6,791 nucleotides of DNA, from positions 1 to 6,791 of the forward strand of contig JBCCQA010000059.1 in the NCBI GenBank assembly GCA_039024635.1, written 5' to 3'. Positions 1-5,681 of this stretch are shown in pieces (within the stretch, counting starts at the first letter, position 1; each line of letters opens with the position of its first letter). Below the pieces are notes generated by a model, which saw only the letters and a list, made by a program, of their open reading frames with translations, was not told where the DNA came from and did not search any database. Made by a program: the position numbers and the translations under genes. The DNA comes from Kuafuiihalomonas sp039024635 (GTDB lineage Bacteria; Myxococcota; Kuafuiibacteriia; Kuafuiibacteriales; Kuafuiibacteriaceae).

Positions 1-1874
1 AGGCCGACGCCGTCGTCGGTGACCGCGATTCGGATCTGATCTTCGACCACCTCGGCCTCGAGCTGGATTCGACCTCCGCCCCCGCGAGCCGCGATCGCGT
101 CCACCGCGTTGTCCAGTAGCTCGGCCACGGCACGGTTGAGCGCCACCGGCTGGCATCGGATGGGCGGCAGCCGATCGATCCGCCGCTTGACCTCCACTTC
201 GCCCGCCCGTCGGGTGTCCAGGAGGTCGAGGGTAGTCTCGAGACCTTCGGTCAGGTCGACTTCCTGGGTCTCGGCCTCGTCGAGATGGACGAACCGACCC
301 AGCTTCTCGACCAGGCCCGACAATCGAGCGGCGGCCTTGCGGCCGTTGGCCGAGGCTTCATCATGGACCCGAGCCGCTCGATCCGGGGTGATTTCTCCCG
401 ATACCAGTCGTTCACGGCAGCGATCGAGGAGGTCAAGGCTGCTCTGGAGCGCGCCGAGCGGCGTGTTCATCTCGTGGGTGAGGCCCGCCACCAGCTTCAC
501 CATGGTGGCCACTCTCGATGTCTCGACCAGCTCCGCTTGAGCCTTTCGGAGCTCATCGTAGGCTTTCTCGAGCTCGGCCAGCACCTCCGCCCGGGCTCTG
601 GACTCAGCGGCGTGGGTCTCTTGAAGACGGAGGCTTTCGCCGAACTCCCAGGCCAACGCCAAAGCCATGCCCATCAGCAGGAAGGGAACGCCGAAGACGT
701 GGGCGTTGTACATGGTCGCGCTCAGCTGGAGGATATCCAGGGCGCCGAGCATAGAGACCATGCAGCCCACACTGAAGGGGATCATGCCGCCCAGGTGGAT
801 TCGGGCAGGCACCCGTTTCAGGGCCAAGACCAACACGACCATAGCCAGCGCCAGGGCGGCCATCGAGTAGATGAACAGAACTTCATTGGAAAGGGCGGGC
901 GCGGCGACCGCCATCAAGAGGCCTGAGCCAAGGACCGCCAAACGCCACTTTCGTCGCTCCTTCGCCTCGCCCCACAAATGGAGATGAAACAGGAGCGTGG
1001 CCGAAGTCAGGATGGCCAAGGACACCCGGAACACCGTCCAGGCTCCGTGCAGGCCTGACCACGTCCAAACGAGCTCGAGGGTCATCGGAATCATCGAGAT
1101 CGCCCCAACGCTGGTGGCAAAGGCGGCAAAGAGGAGGTCCCCCCGGCGTCGTCGGCGAAAGAACCACAGGCAAACGTGCAGCAGCGCCAGGGCGAGGGGG
1201 AAGGCAGCGGCAGCGACGGCCCAGGCCAAGGTGTTGGCCCGGAAGTCGACGGCGTAGGCGTGCAGATCGTCGGAACGACCAAGCATGGCCCTAAAGGCCG
1301 GCGTGTAGCTGATGAGCCGGCCCGTCAACACTTCCTCTGCCGACCAGCGAACGGCGAGGAGATGGGCGCCGCCGCCGGTGAAGCTGATGGAAAAGGGCTG
1401 ACCGTGACCGTCCTGCAGAACAGTCCCAGCGGGTCGTCCAAGCTGAGCCCCAGGAACCGGAGCCCCGTCGATGAAGACCTCGGCCGCGCCGGTTCGGGGT
1501 ATGGCCAGAGCCAAGGGCTGACCGATCAGTGCTTCGTCGAGCTCCAAGTGCAGCCGAAACCAAAGGACGGCCGCCCCGGCCTCCAGGTCTTCGGCATAGA
1601 GCCGGGTGGGCCGAGCCGTCCAGTCGCCGTCGTCGAACTCGGGCGTGGCCCAGCGGGGATCGTCGCCCCGTTGGGCCAGCCACTCCAGAGGCAGGGTGAC
1701 GAAACGGCCCTCGGCCAGGTCCTCGGTCCCGACCCGAAGGACTGTGGGTCGGGCTTGGCTCAGGTAGAACTGGGCGGGCGTATCCTGACAGCAGGGCGCC
1801 TGACCAGGCCCCCAGGCTCGGCATTCATGCCCAACCGCGAGCTGAAGAATGATGGCGACCCCGAGCCCGACCAT
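1..1874 (-). CDS. 7TM sensor histidine kinase with jelly-roll-like ectodomain, C-terminus cut by window edge
   Basis: Membrane sensor kinase of a two-component system; it should autophosphorylate a His and pass phosphate to a response regulator not seen here. Reading the minus strand gives 624 codons without a stop. Residues 1-16 form a hydrophobic signal or anchor. Residues about 60-180 resemble a galactose-binding jelly roll (FDDGDW near 80, LWFRLHLEL near 104, EVFIDG near 132). Hydrophobic helices fill about 213-240 to 410, in the manner of 7TMR-DISM_7TM proteins. A coiled coil lies at about 412-455. The H-box THEMNTPLG carries the phospho-acceptor His467; the N-box LLDNAVDAI follows at 586-594, and the G1 box DDGVG reaches the edge at 620-624. 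The G2 box and C-terminus lie outside the window. ATG 1874 is the only standard start after an in-frame stop at 1908-1910, but it has no good ribosome-binding site (see the short ORF at 1938). The family call is firm; the ligand is unknown. Confidence 0.93.
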   Translation of the reverse strand, partial: MVGLGVAIILQLAVGHECRAWGPGQAPCCQDTPAQFYLSQARPTVLRVGTEDLAEGRFVTLPLEWLAQRGDDPRWATPEFDDGDWTARPTRLYAEDLEAGAAVLWFRLHLELDEALIGQPLALAIPRTGAAEVFIDGAPVPGAQLGRPAGTVLQDGHGQPFSISFTGGGAHLLAVRWSAEEVLTGRLISYTPAFRAMLGRSDDLHAYAVDFRANTLAWAVAAAAFPLALALLHVCLWFFRRRRRGDLLFAAFATSVGAISMIPMTLELVWTWSGLHGAWTVFRVSLAILTSATLLFHLHLWGEAKERRKWRLAVLGSGLLMAVAAPALSNEVLFIYSMAALALAMVVLVLALKRVPARIHLGGMIPFSVGCMVSMLGALDILQLSATMYNAHVFGVPFLLMGMALALAWEFGESLRLQETHAAESRARAEVLAELEKAYDELRKAQAELVETSRVATMVKLVAGLTHEMNTPLGALQSSLDLLDRCRERLVSGEITPDRAARVHDEASANGRKAAARLSGLVEKLGRFVHLDEAETQEVDLTEGLETTLDLLDTRRAGEVEVKRRIDRLPPIRCQPVALNRAVAELLDNAVDAIAARGGGGRIQLEAEVVEDQIRIAVTDDGVG

Positions 1875-1938
1875 CGGCGCCCATGGAATGCCGTTGCCAG
1901 GAGTGGGTCAATGCAAAGCCCAACGCGACGGCGCGCAC
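1825..1938 (-). other. Candidate 37-codon leader ORF overlapping the kinase start
   Basis: A GTG at 1936-1938 is preceded by GGGGGAG (minus strand, 1944-1950) with a 5-nt spacer, a far better ribosome-binding site than the kinase ATG at 1874 has. The ORF begins MRAVALGFALTHSWQ and stops at 1825, overlapping the first 50 nt of the kinase gene in another frame. It could be a leader peptide coupling translation to the kinase, the true kinase N-terminus separated by a one-base error, or chance. The peptide matches nothing I recognise. Confidence 0.25.
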
Positions 1939-1958
1939 GAAGTCTCCCCCGCGGAAGT

Positions 1959-2378
1959 TCAGTCCCGGTCCCGCATCGTCCGCGCGCAGGTATCGACCAG
2001 CTCCTCCAGGACGCTCAGGTCGACGTCATCCAGTTTGTTCACGTAAACGCAGGCCTTCCCGTTCTTGTGCTTTCCGAGCCTGGCCAGGATGTCGTCGTAT
2101 TCGCCATAGCCGGGCATGAAGTAGAGGCTGAGCGCCGTCTTGCGGGGCGAGAACCCCAAATACATCCAGTCGCCCTCTCGGCCGGCGTCGGTCTTGTAGT
2201 GGTAGCTGCCGAAGCCGACGATGTCCTTGCCCCACAAGACGGGTGGCTCACCCGTGACTCGAGCCATCAGGTCGCAGAGCGCTTCGGCGTCGGCTTTTCG
2301 GCGGGGGGGCTCCACGCCCTCGAGGAAAGCGGCTACGTCACCCGAACCCGCCCGGGTCTTGTTTTCGTTCTTGGCCAT
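1959..2378 (-). CDS. DUF1801 domain protein (YdhG-like)
   Basis: Small soluble protein of the DUF1801 family, 139 residues, covering essentially the whole domain. Family signatures are clear: ADAEALCDLMARVTGEPPVLWG (about 29-50), VGFGSYHYKT (54-63), GREGDWMYLGFSPRK (66-80), LYFMPGY (85-91) and LGKHKNGKACVYVNKLDDVDL (101-121). The biochemical role of the family is not established, so no function is assigned. ATG 2378 (MAKNENKT) is chosen because family members commonly start near this point; a GTG at 2402 would add eight residues. Neither has a convincing Shine-Dalgarno sequence. The strongest one nearby serves an out-of-frame ATG at 2448. The gene lies 84 bp upstream of the kinase on the same strand, so co-transcription is plausible. 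Confidence 0.9.
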   Translation of the reverse strand: MAKNENKTRAGSGDVAAFLEGVEPPRRKADAEALCDLMARVTGEPPVLWGKDIVGFGSYHYKTDAGREGDWMYLGFSPRKTALSLYFMPGYGEYDDILARLGKHKNGKACVYVNKLDDVDLSVLEELVDTCARTMRDRD

Positions 2379-2448
2379 GACCTGGCTTGCCAAAGCAGTC
2401 ACGCCCCCGTCCAGGCCCTTGGCTGTCCAAATGGACGGATGAACTCAT
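2338..2448 (-). other. Candidate 36-codon leader ORF overlapping the DUF1801 start
   Basis: ATG 2446-2448 is preceded by AGGAGGAGG (minus strand, 2453-2461) with a 4-nt spacer, the strongest Shine-Dalgarno sequence in the window. The reading frame starts MSSSVHLDSQGPGRGRDCFG and stops at 2338, inside the DUF1801 gene. The product is Gly/Arg-rich and unrecognised. Removing one base, for example from the five-C run at 2404-2408, would fuse this start to DUF1801 and give a protein about 24 residues longer. It may therefore be a leader ORF, or the real DUF1801 start displaced by an indel. Confidence 0.3.
2425..2436. promoter_or_regulatory. Short palindrome in the divergent gap between DUF1801 and the transporter
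   Basis: GTCCA-AA-TGGAC is a 5-bp perfect dyad with a 2-nt centre. It sits in the only divergent intergenic gap between the DUF1801/kinase group and the transporter, where an operator would be expected. It also lies inside the candidate leader ORF. The arms are short, so chance is a real possibility. I find no convincing -35/-10 pair in the gap. Confidence 0.2.
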
Positions 2449-2485
2449 CGTGCCTCCTCCTGCCTCTTCGACGCGACGCGACAGC

Positions 2486-2490
2486 GAAGG
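2486..2490 (+). promoter_or_regulatory. Ribosome-binding site deciding the transporter start
   Basis: GAAGG ends six bases before the TTG at 2497. The competing in-frame GTG at 2533 has no comparable upstream purine run. This favours the TTG start. Confidence 0.55.
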
Positions 2491-2496
2491 GCGGGC

Positions 2497-3939
2497 TTGA
2501 CCACCCCGAGCCACCCCGAGAGTCATCGGCTGGTGACGACGGCTACGCAGCGTCTCCCTCTTTCGGAAAAGGTCGGGTACGCGCTCGGGGATACGGCCTC
2601 GAATCTGTACTTCCAATTCTTCAACCTCTTCCTCTTCTACTACTACACCGACGTCTTCGGTCTCGACCCGGCCGCCATCGGGACCATGTTCCTAATCGCG
2701 AACTTCTGGGACGCCGTGAACGACCCGCTGATGGGTGCAGTAGCCGACCGCAACCAGAGTCGTTTCGGAAAGTACCGGCCCTTCCTTCTCTGGTTCTGCG
2801 TTCCCTACGGGGTGTCGGGCTATCTGATGTTCGTCAACCCGGACTTCGGCGAAACCGGCAAGCTGCTCTTTGCCTACAGCACCTTCATCGGATTCAAGAT
2901 GATCTACACCGCCATCAACGTGCCCTATTCGGCCATGATGGGGGTGCTAACCGAAGACGCGGACCAGCGGCTCTCCCTGTCCAAGTTCCGCTTCTTGGGC
3001 GGTATCGGGGGCGGCTTCATCGTGTCCTTGCTCGTCCGTCCCTTGGTGGGCTTCTTCGGCGGAGACGACGAGCTTCTAGGCTTTCAAATGACCATGGCCG
3101 TCTTTGGCACGGCCTCGGTGGCGCTCTTCATGGTGACCTTCTTCACGACCAAAGAGCGACTCGTCCCGCAGGACCAGCAAACCGACATTCGAAGCGACCT
3201 AGGCTTCCTTTTGCGCAACCCACCCTGGCTGGCCATCGCCGGAGCCAGCCTGTGCGTGATGAGCAACATCGCCGTCAGGGGCGCGGTCACCGTCCACTAC
3301 TTCAAGTACTACCTGAGCTTCGGCGACACGGTGGTCTTCTCCGTCGGCCATCCAGACTCCCCCTTTCATCTCGACTTCGACCGGACCACGCTCTTTCTGT
3401 CTTCCGGCATGCTCGCCTTCCTGGTCGGTGTGGCGCTGACCGAGATCGTGGCCAGGGGCTTTGGCAAGAAGTGGGGTCTGATCCTCTGTAGCAGCCTCAA
3501 CGCCGCATCGCTCCTGGCCTTCTTTTTCATCCCGGCCGACCAGGTCGGACTCATCTACGCCGTGAACCTCCTCGGGAACCTGGTGGCGGGACCGATGCCC
3601 GCCCTGAACTGGGCCCTCTACACCGACGTCGCCGACTACGGTGAGTGGCGCTTTGGAAGTCGAGCCACCGGTTTGGTCTTTTCGGCCGCCATGCTCGCCT
3701 TGAAGATGGGTCTCACGATCGGTGGCGCAGCCTCGGGCTGGCTTCTCGACATCTACGGGTTCATCCCCAACCAGGAGCAGGTCCCCGAAGCCGTCATGGC
3801 CATCCGTGCCCTGTTCTCTTTGTTGCCGGGCGGCCTCGCCCTGGGAGCGGTCGGATTCCTGCTCCTTCTTCCTCTCTCCGAAGCTCGTATGCAGGCCATC
3901 CAGGCCGAACTCGGCGAGAGAAGGCGCGAAGGAAGCTGA
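2497..3939 (+). CDS. GPH-family (MelB-type) cation-coupled sugar symporter
   Basis: Twelve-helix inner-membrane transporter of the glycoside-pentoside-hexuronide:cation symporter family (MelB, XynP, YicJ, UidB relatives), 480 residues, a normal length. Hallmarks: YALGDTASNLYFQFF with Asp32 at the position of MelB Asp19; FWDAVNDPLMG, whose Asp72 and Asp76 match the MelB helix-II cation-site aspartates; the loop motif ADRNQSRFGKYRP (83-95); NVPYSA (141-146), where MelB has a sugar-binding Asp but many relatives have Asn; and DVADYGEWRFGSRATG (377-392). A polar stretch of about 20 residues around 283-298 lengthens the loop before helix 8. The start is TTG, supported by GAAGG six bases upstream; GTG 2533 is the alternative. 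Substrate and coupling ion cannot be named from sequence. No catabolic enzyme is adjacent; the nearest possible partner is the kinase with a jelly-roll-like ectodomain. It converges on yedI with a 16-bp gap and no visible terminator. Confidence 0.95.
   Translation: MTTPSHPESHRLVTTATQRLPLSEKVGYALGDTASNLYFQFFNLFLFYYYTDVFGLDPAAIGTMFLIANFWDAVNDPLMGAVADRNQSRFGKYRPFLLWFCVPYGVSGYLMFVNPDFGETGKLLFAYSTFIGFKMIYTAINVPYSAMMGVLTEDADQRLSLSKFRFLGGIGGGFIVSLLVRPLVGFFGGDDELLGFQMTMAVFGTASVALFMVTFFTTKERLVPQDQQTDIRSDLGFLLRNPPWLAIAGASLCVMSNIAVRGAVTVHYFKYYLSFGDTVVFSVGHPDSPFHLDFDRTTLFLSSGMLAFLVGVALTEIVARGFGKKWGLILCSSLNAASLLAFFFIPADQVGLIYAVNLLGNLVAGPMPALNWALYTDVADYGEWRFGSRATGLVFSAAMLALKMGLTIGGAASGWLLDIYGFIPNQEQVPEAVMAIRALFSLLPGGLALGAVGFLLLLPLSEARMQAIQAELGERRREGS
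2501..2520 (+). repeat. Perfect tandem duplication of a 10-mer
   Basis: CCACCCCGAG occurs twice back to back. It lies just after the TTG start of the transporter and encodes part of the polar N-terminus TTPSHPESH. Ten is not a multiple of three, so gain or loss of one copy would shift the frame from the TTG start but would not affect translation from a GTG at 2533. Confidence 0.85.
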
Positions 3940-3955
3940 ACGACACCGGGTGCTT

Positions 3956-4852
3956 TCAGTGCGATGGCGCCCCGCGCAGTCGCTGAACGATTGTCACCAT
4001 CGCCACGATGATTCCTCCCACTACGACGCCGACCAAGCCATCGAAGAGAATCAGTCCGAGCCCTTCCCACGAGCCCAGGCCATGGCCTAGCTCGACGGCC
4101 AGGTGGTGGATGAAGGGAATGCCGTGGCTATAGATCCCGCCCCCGACCAGGAACATGGCGATGGTCCCGGCAATGCCCAGGAACTTCATCAAGAGCGGTG
4201 CGAAGCCCAGTAGCCCCCGTCCCATTCGCCGCACGAAGCTGGAGCCGGATTCCTGAAGGACCAAACCGAGGTCGTCGATCTTCACGATGCCGGCCACGAG
4301 ACCGTAGACCCCGACAGTCATGATGAGGCCGATGGCGGCCAGGGCGCCGAATCGCTGTAGCAGAGGCGCTTCGGTCATGGTGCCCAGGGCGATGACGATG
4401 ACCTCGGCCGAAAGGATGAAGTCCGTTCGGACCGCGCCTCGGATCCGCCGCTTCTCTCGCTCGGCGGAGCCACCCTGGGCCGGATGCCTGGGCTTCTCCT
4501 CCGTGGGATGCTGTCCAGGGAAGAGCTTCTGCAGCACCTTCTCGAGGCCCTCGAAGCACAGGAAACCGCCCCCCAACATCAGAAGCGGCGTGACCATCCA
4601 GGGCGCAAGGGCGCTGACCAGCAGAGCGGCCGGGACGAGGATGGCCTTGTTGAGGAGAGAGCCCTTCGCCACGCCCCAGACCACCGCCAGCTCCCTGTGG
4701 GGTCTGAAACCGGTGACTTGCTCGGCGTTGAGCGCCAAGTCGTCCGCAAGGACGCCGGCCGACTTCTGAGCCGCGGTCTTGGTCAGCCCCGCAATGTCGT
4801 CGAGTAGCCCGGCGATGTCGTCGATGAGGGTGAGAAGGCTCGCTCCCGCCAC
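3956..4852 (-). CDS. yedI: YedI/DUF808 family inner-membrane protein
   Basis: Integral membrane protein of the DUF808 family, 298 residues, about full length for E. coli YedI-like proteins. The N-terminus MAGASLLTLIDDIAGLLDDI, followed by AAQKSAGVLADDLALNAEQVTGF (27-49) and VAKGSLLNKAILVPAAL (61-77), is the family signature. Hydrophobic helices lie at about 66-101, 148-190, 214-238 and 264-290, with a charged basic loop at about 112-142. No biochemical function is established for the family. The start is GTG 4852, chosen because it gives the conserved MAG-SLLTL N-terminus; the upstream ATG at 4866 is out of frame. There is no strong Shine-Dalgarno sequence. It lies 78 bp downstream of the ECF sigma gene on the same strand with no terminator seen between, so it may be co-transcribed with it. 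Confidence 0.9.
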   Translation of the reverse strand: MAGASLLTLIDDIAGLLDDIAGLTKTAAQKSAGVLADDLALNAEQVTGFRPHRELAVVWGVAKGSLLNKAILVPAALLVSALAPWMVTPLLMLGGGFLCFEGLEKVLQKLFPGQHPTEEKPRHPAQGGSAEREKRRIRGAVRTDFILSAEVIVIALGTMTEAPLLQRFGALAAIGLIMTVGVYGLVAGIVKIDDLGLVLQESGSSFVRRMGRGLLGFAPLLMKFLGIAGTIAMFLVGGGIYSHGIPFIHHLAVELGHGLGSWEGLGLILFDGLVGVVVGGIIVAMVTIVQRLRGAPSH

Positions 4853-4930
4853 GGCCCGCTGGACATAGCACGGAGACGAGCGGGATTCGACGAAGCCTGG
4901 CGCGAACTGGGTAGAGGGCCGAGTGGGTGC

Positions 4931-5572
4931 TCAGCCTTCGACGATGGCGGCGTCGTCGCCTCGATCGCAGGCCTCGCTCCGGCAGATAGCGGGACAGCTT
5001 CCGGCTTCGTGGGGCTGGGCGGACTGAACCCGACCCCGAACGTCGAGCTCGAAGGCACAGCAGCGTTCGAGCTCCTCTCGGAGCTGGCGCCGACCTCGCT
5101 GCACGCGCGACTTCATGGCGGACAGGCCGACGCCCTCCCGGGCCGCGGCCTCTGCTTGGCTCAAACCCCCGAGCTCGGTCAGCTCCAGGGCCTGTCGGTA
5201 CGGCTCAGGCAGCCGGGCGACGAAGAGCGGGATGATCTGCGCGGCGAGTGCAGAAGCGTCTGCTTCTTCCAGGGAGACCCAGTCATGGGCCGGAGGGTCC
5301 TCGGTGGCCTCGACGGCGTAGGCTTCGCTCAGCCCACGTCGACTCTTCTCGGCTCGAGAGCTGTCGATGAGCGTGTTCCGCGCGATCTGATGGAGCCAGG
5401 CCCGAGGCGACTCCGGAAGGGCTCCGTTCTGCAGGTGACGATGCGCTTTGAGCAGAGAGGACTGGAGAATGTCCTCTGCCAGAGCCTCGTCTCGAACCCG
5501 GGCCCGGAGAAAGGCGCGAAGCTCTCGAATCAGGCGCGCCCAAGGGAAGCGCGAGGATGAAGCTGCCTCCAT
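4931..5572 (-). CDS. sigZ: ECF RNA polymerase sigma factor, SigZ-like, with cysteine-rich C-terminal tail
   Basis: Alternative sigma factor directing RNA polymerase to stress promoters; 213 residues. Sigma region 2 spans about 18-80 (EALAEDILQSSLLKAHRHL, PRAWLHQIARNTLIDSSR) and region 4 about 112-168 (LPEPYRQALELTELGGLSQ, then AAREGVGLSAMKSRVQRGRR with the recognition helix). After region 4 comes CCAFELDVRGRV (171-182), the motif I associate with SigZ-type ECF factors. A further Cys193, Cys197 and Cys202 follow in an acidic tail. No anti-sigma gene is adjacent; the downstream gene is yedI and the divergent one is arsI-like. The tail could bind a metal or arsenical directly, as proposed for other ECF factors with Cys-rich tails (CorE type); that is inference. 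ATG 5572 is the natural start; no Shine-Dalgarno sequence is visible before it. The ECF call is very firm, the SigZ subtype moderate. Confidence 0.93.
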   Translation of the reverse strand: MEAASSSRFPWARLIRELRAFLRARVRDEALAEDILQSSLLKAHRHLQNGALPESPRAWLHQIARNTLIDSSRAEKSRRGLSEAYAVEATEDPPAHDWVSLEEADASALAAQIIPLFVARLPEPYRQALELTELGGLSQAEAAAREGVGLSAMKSRVQRGRRQLREELERCCAFELDVRGRVQSAQPHEAGSCPAICRSEACDRGDDAAIVEG

Positions 5573-5677
5573 GTCTTGATGACGAGCGCCGACGCGGAAG
5601 GACGCAAGCTTTTTTGGACGGCCAAGAGCTCATGATTTCCTGCGTCCCCGTGCATCGTGCGCCGTCTCCCTCGCACG
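5573..5677. promoter_or_regulatory. Divergent intergenic region between the sigma factor and arsI
   Basis: This 105-bp gap must hold both promoters. On the minus strand GGAAAT (5635-5640) followed by CGTCC (5616-5620) faintly resembles an ECF -35/-10 pair, which would mean autoregulation, but the spacing is about two bases short. A 7-bp inverted repeat, GGACGCA (5600-5606) and TGCGTCC (5641-5647), flanks a T-rich stretch at 5610-5615; arms this short may be chance. I find no convincing plus-strand ECF promoter. The 10-bp inverted repeat at 5652-5681 is listed separately. Confidence 0.35.
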
Positions 5678-5681
5678 ATGC
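5652..5681. promoter_or_regulatory. Perfect 10-bp inverted repeat covering the arsI start codon
   Basis: GCATCGTGCG (5652-5661) and CGCACGATGC (5672-5681) are exact reverse complements separated by 10 nt. The right arm contains the ATG at 5678-5680. As DNA it could be an operator for a dimeric repressor that blocks arsI; as RNA it would fold into a GC-rich hairpin hiding the start codon. It also contains the alternative GTG start at 5657 in the left arm. No copy of the full motif is seen elsewhere in the window. The repeat is certain; its function is inferred. Confidence 0.6.

Noticed and set aside
285..926. A 213-codon plus-strand frame, rich in His and Gln
   Set aside because: Antisense to the kinase transmembrane, H-box and N-terminal catalytic-region sequence, which has clear motifs; no recognisable domain in the antisense product.
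1309..1316. CTGATGAG, reminiscent of a hammerhead ribozyme core
   Set aside because: It is within kinase coding sequence on the opposite strand, and the companion GAAA core and flanking helices are not present.
2446..2453. GCACGATG around the 2448 start resembles the right arm of the arsI inverted repeat
   Set aside because: Only eight bases match, there is no paired arm here, and near matches (CACGATG) also occur inside coding sequence around 4004 and 4283, so it is probably chance.
1176..3491. A 771-codon open frame on the plus strand
   Set aside because: It runs antisense to the kinase and DUF1801 and then through the transporter gene in another frame. Its translation is rich in Arg, Gly, Pro and Ser with no domain pattern, whereas the overlapping genes show clear motifs. 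Long antisense frames are common in high-GC DNA.
3940..3955. Possible bidirectional terminator between the transporter and yedI
   Set aside because: The 16-bp gap contains no stem-loop or T-tract that I can see.
4128..4871. A 247-codon minus-strand frame within yedI
   Set aside because: Frame-shifted shadow of yedI; low-complexity Arg/Gly/His product, while the yedI frame carries the DUF808 signature.
5009..5560. A 183-codon plus-strand frame opposite the sigma factor gene
   Set aside because: Antisense shadow; the sigma frame has unmistakable region 2 and region 4 motifs.
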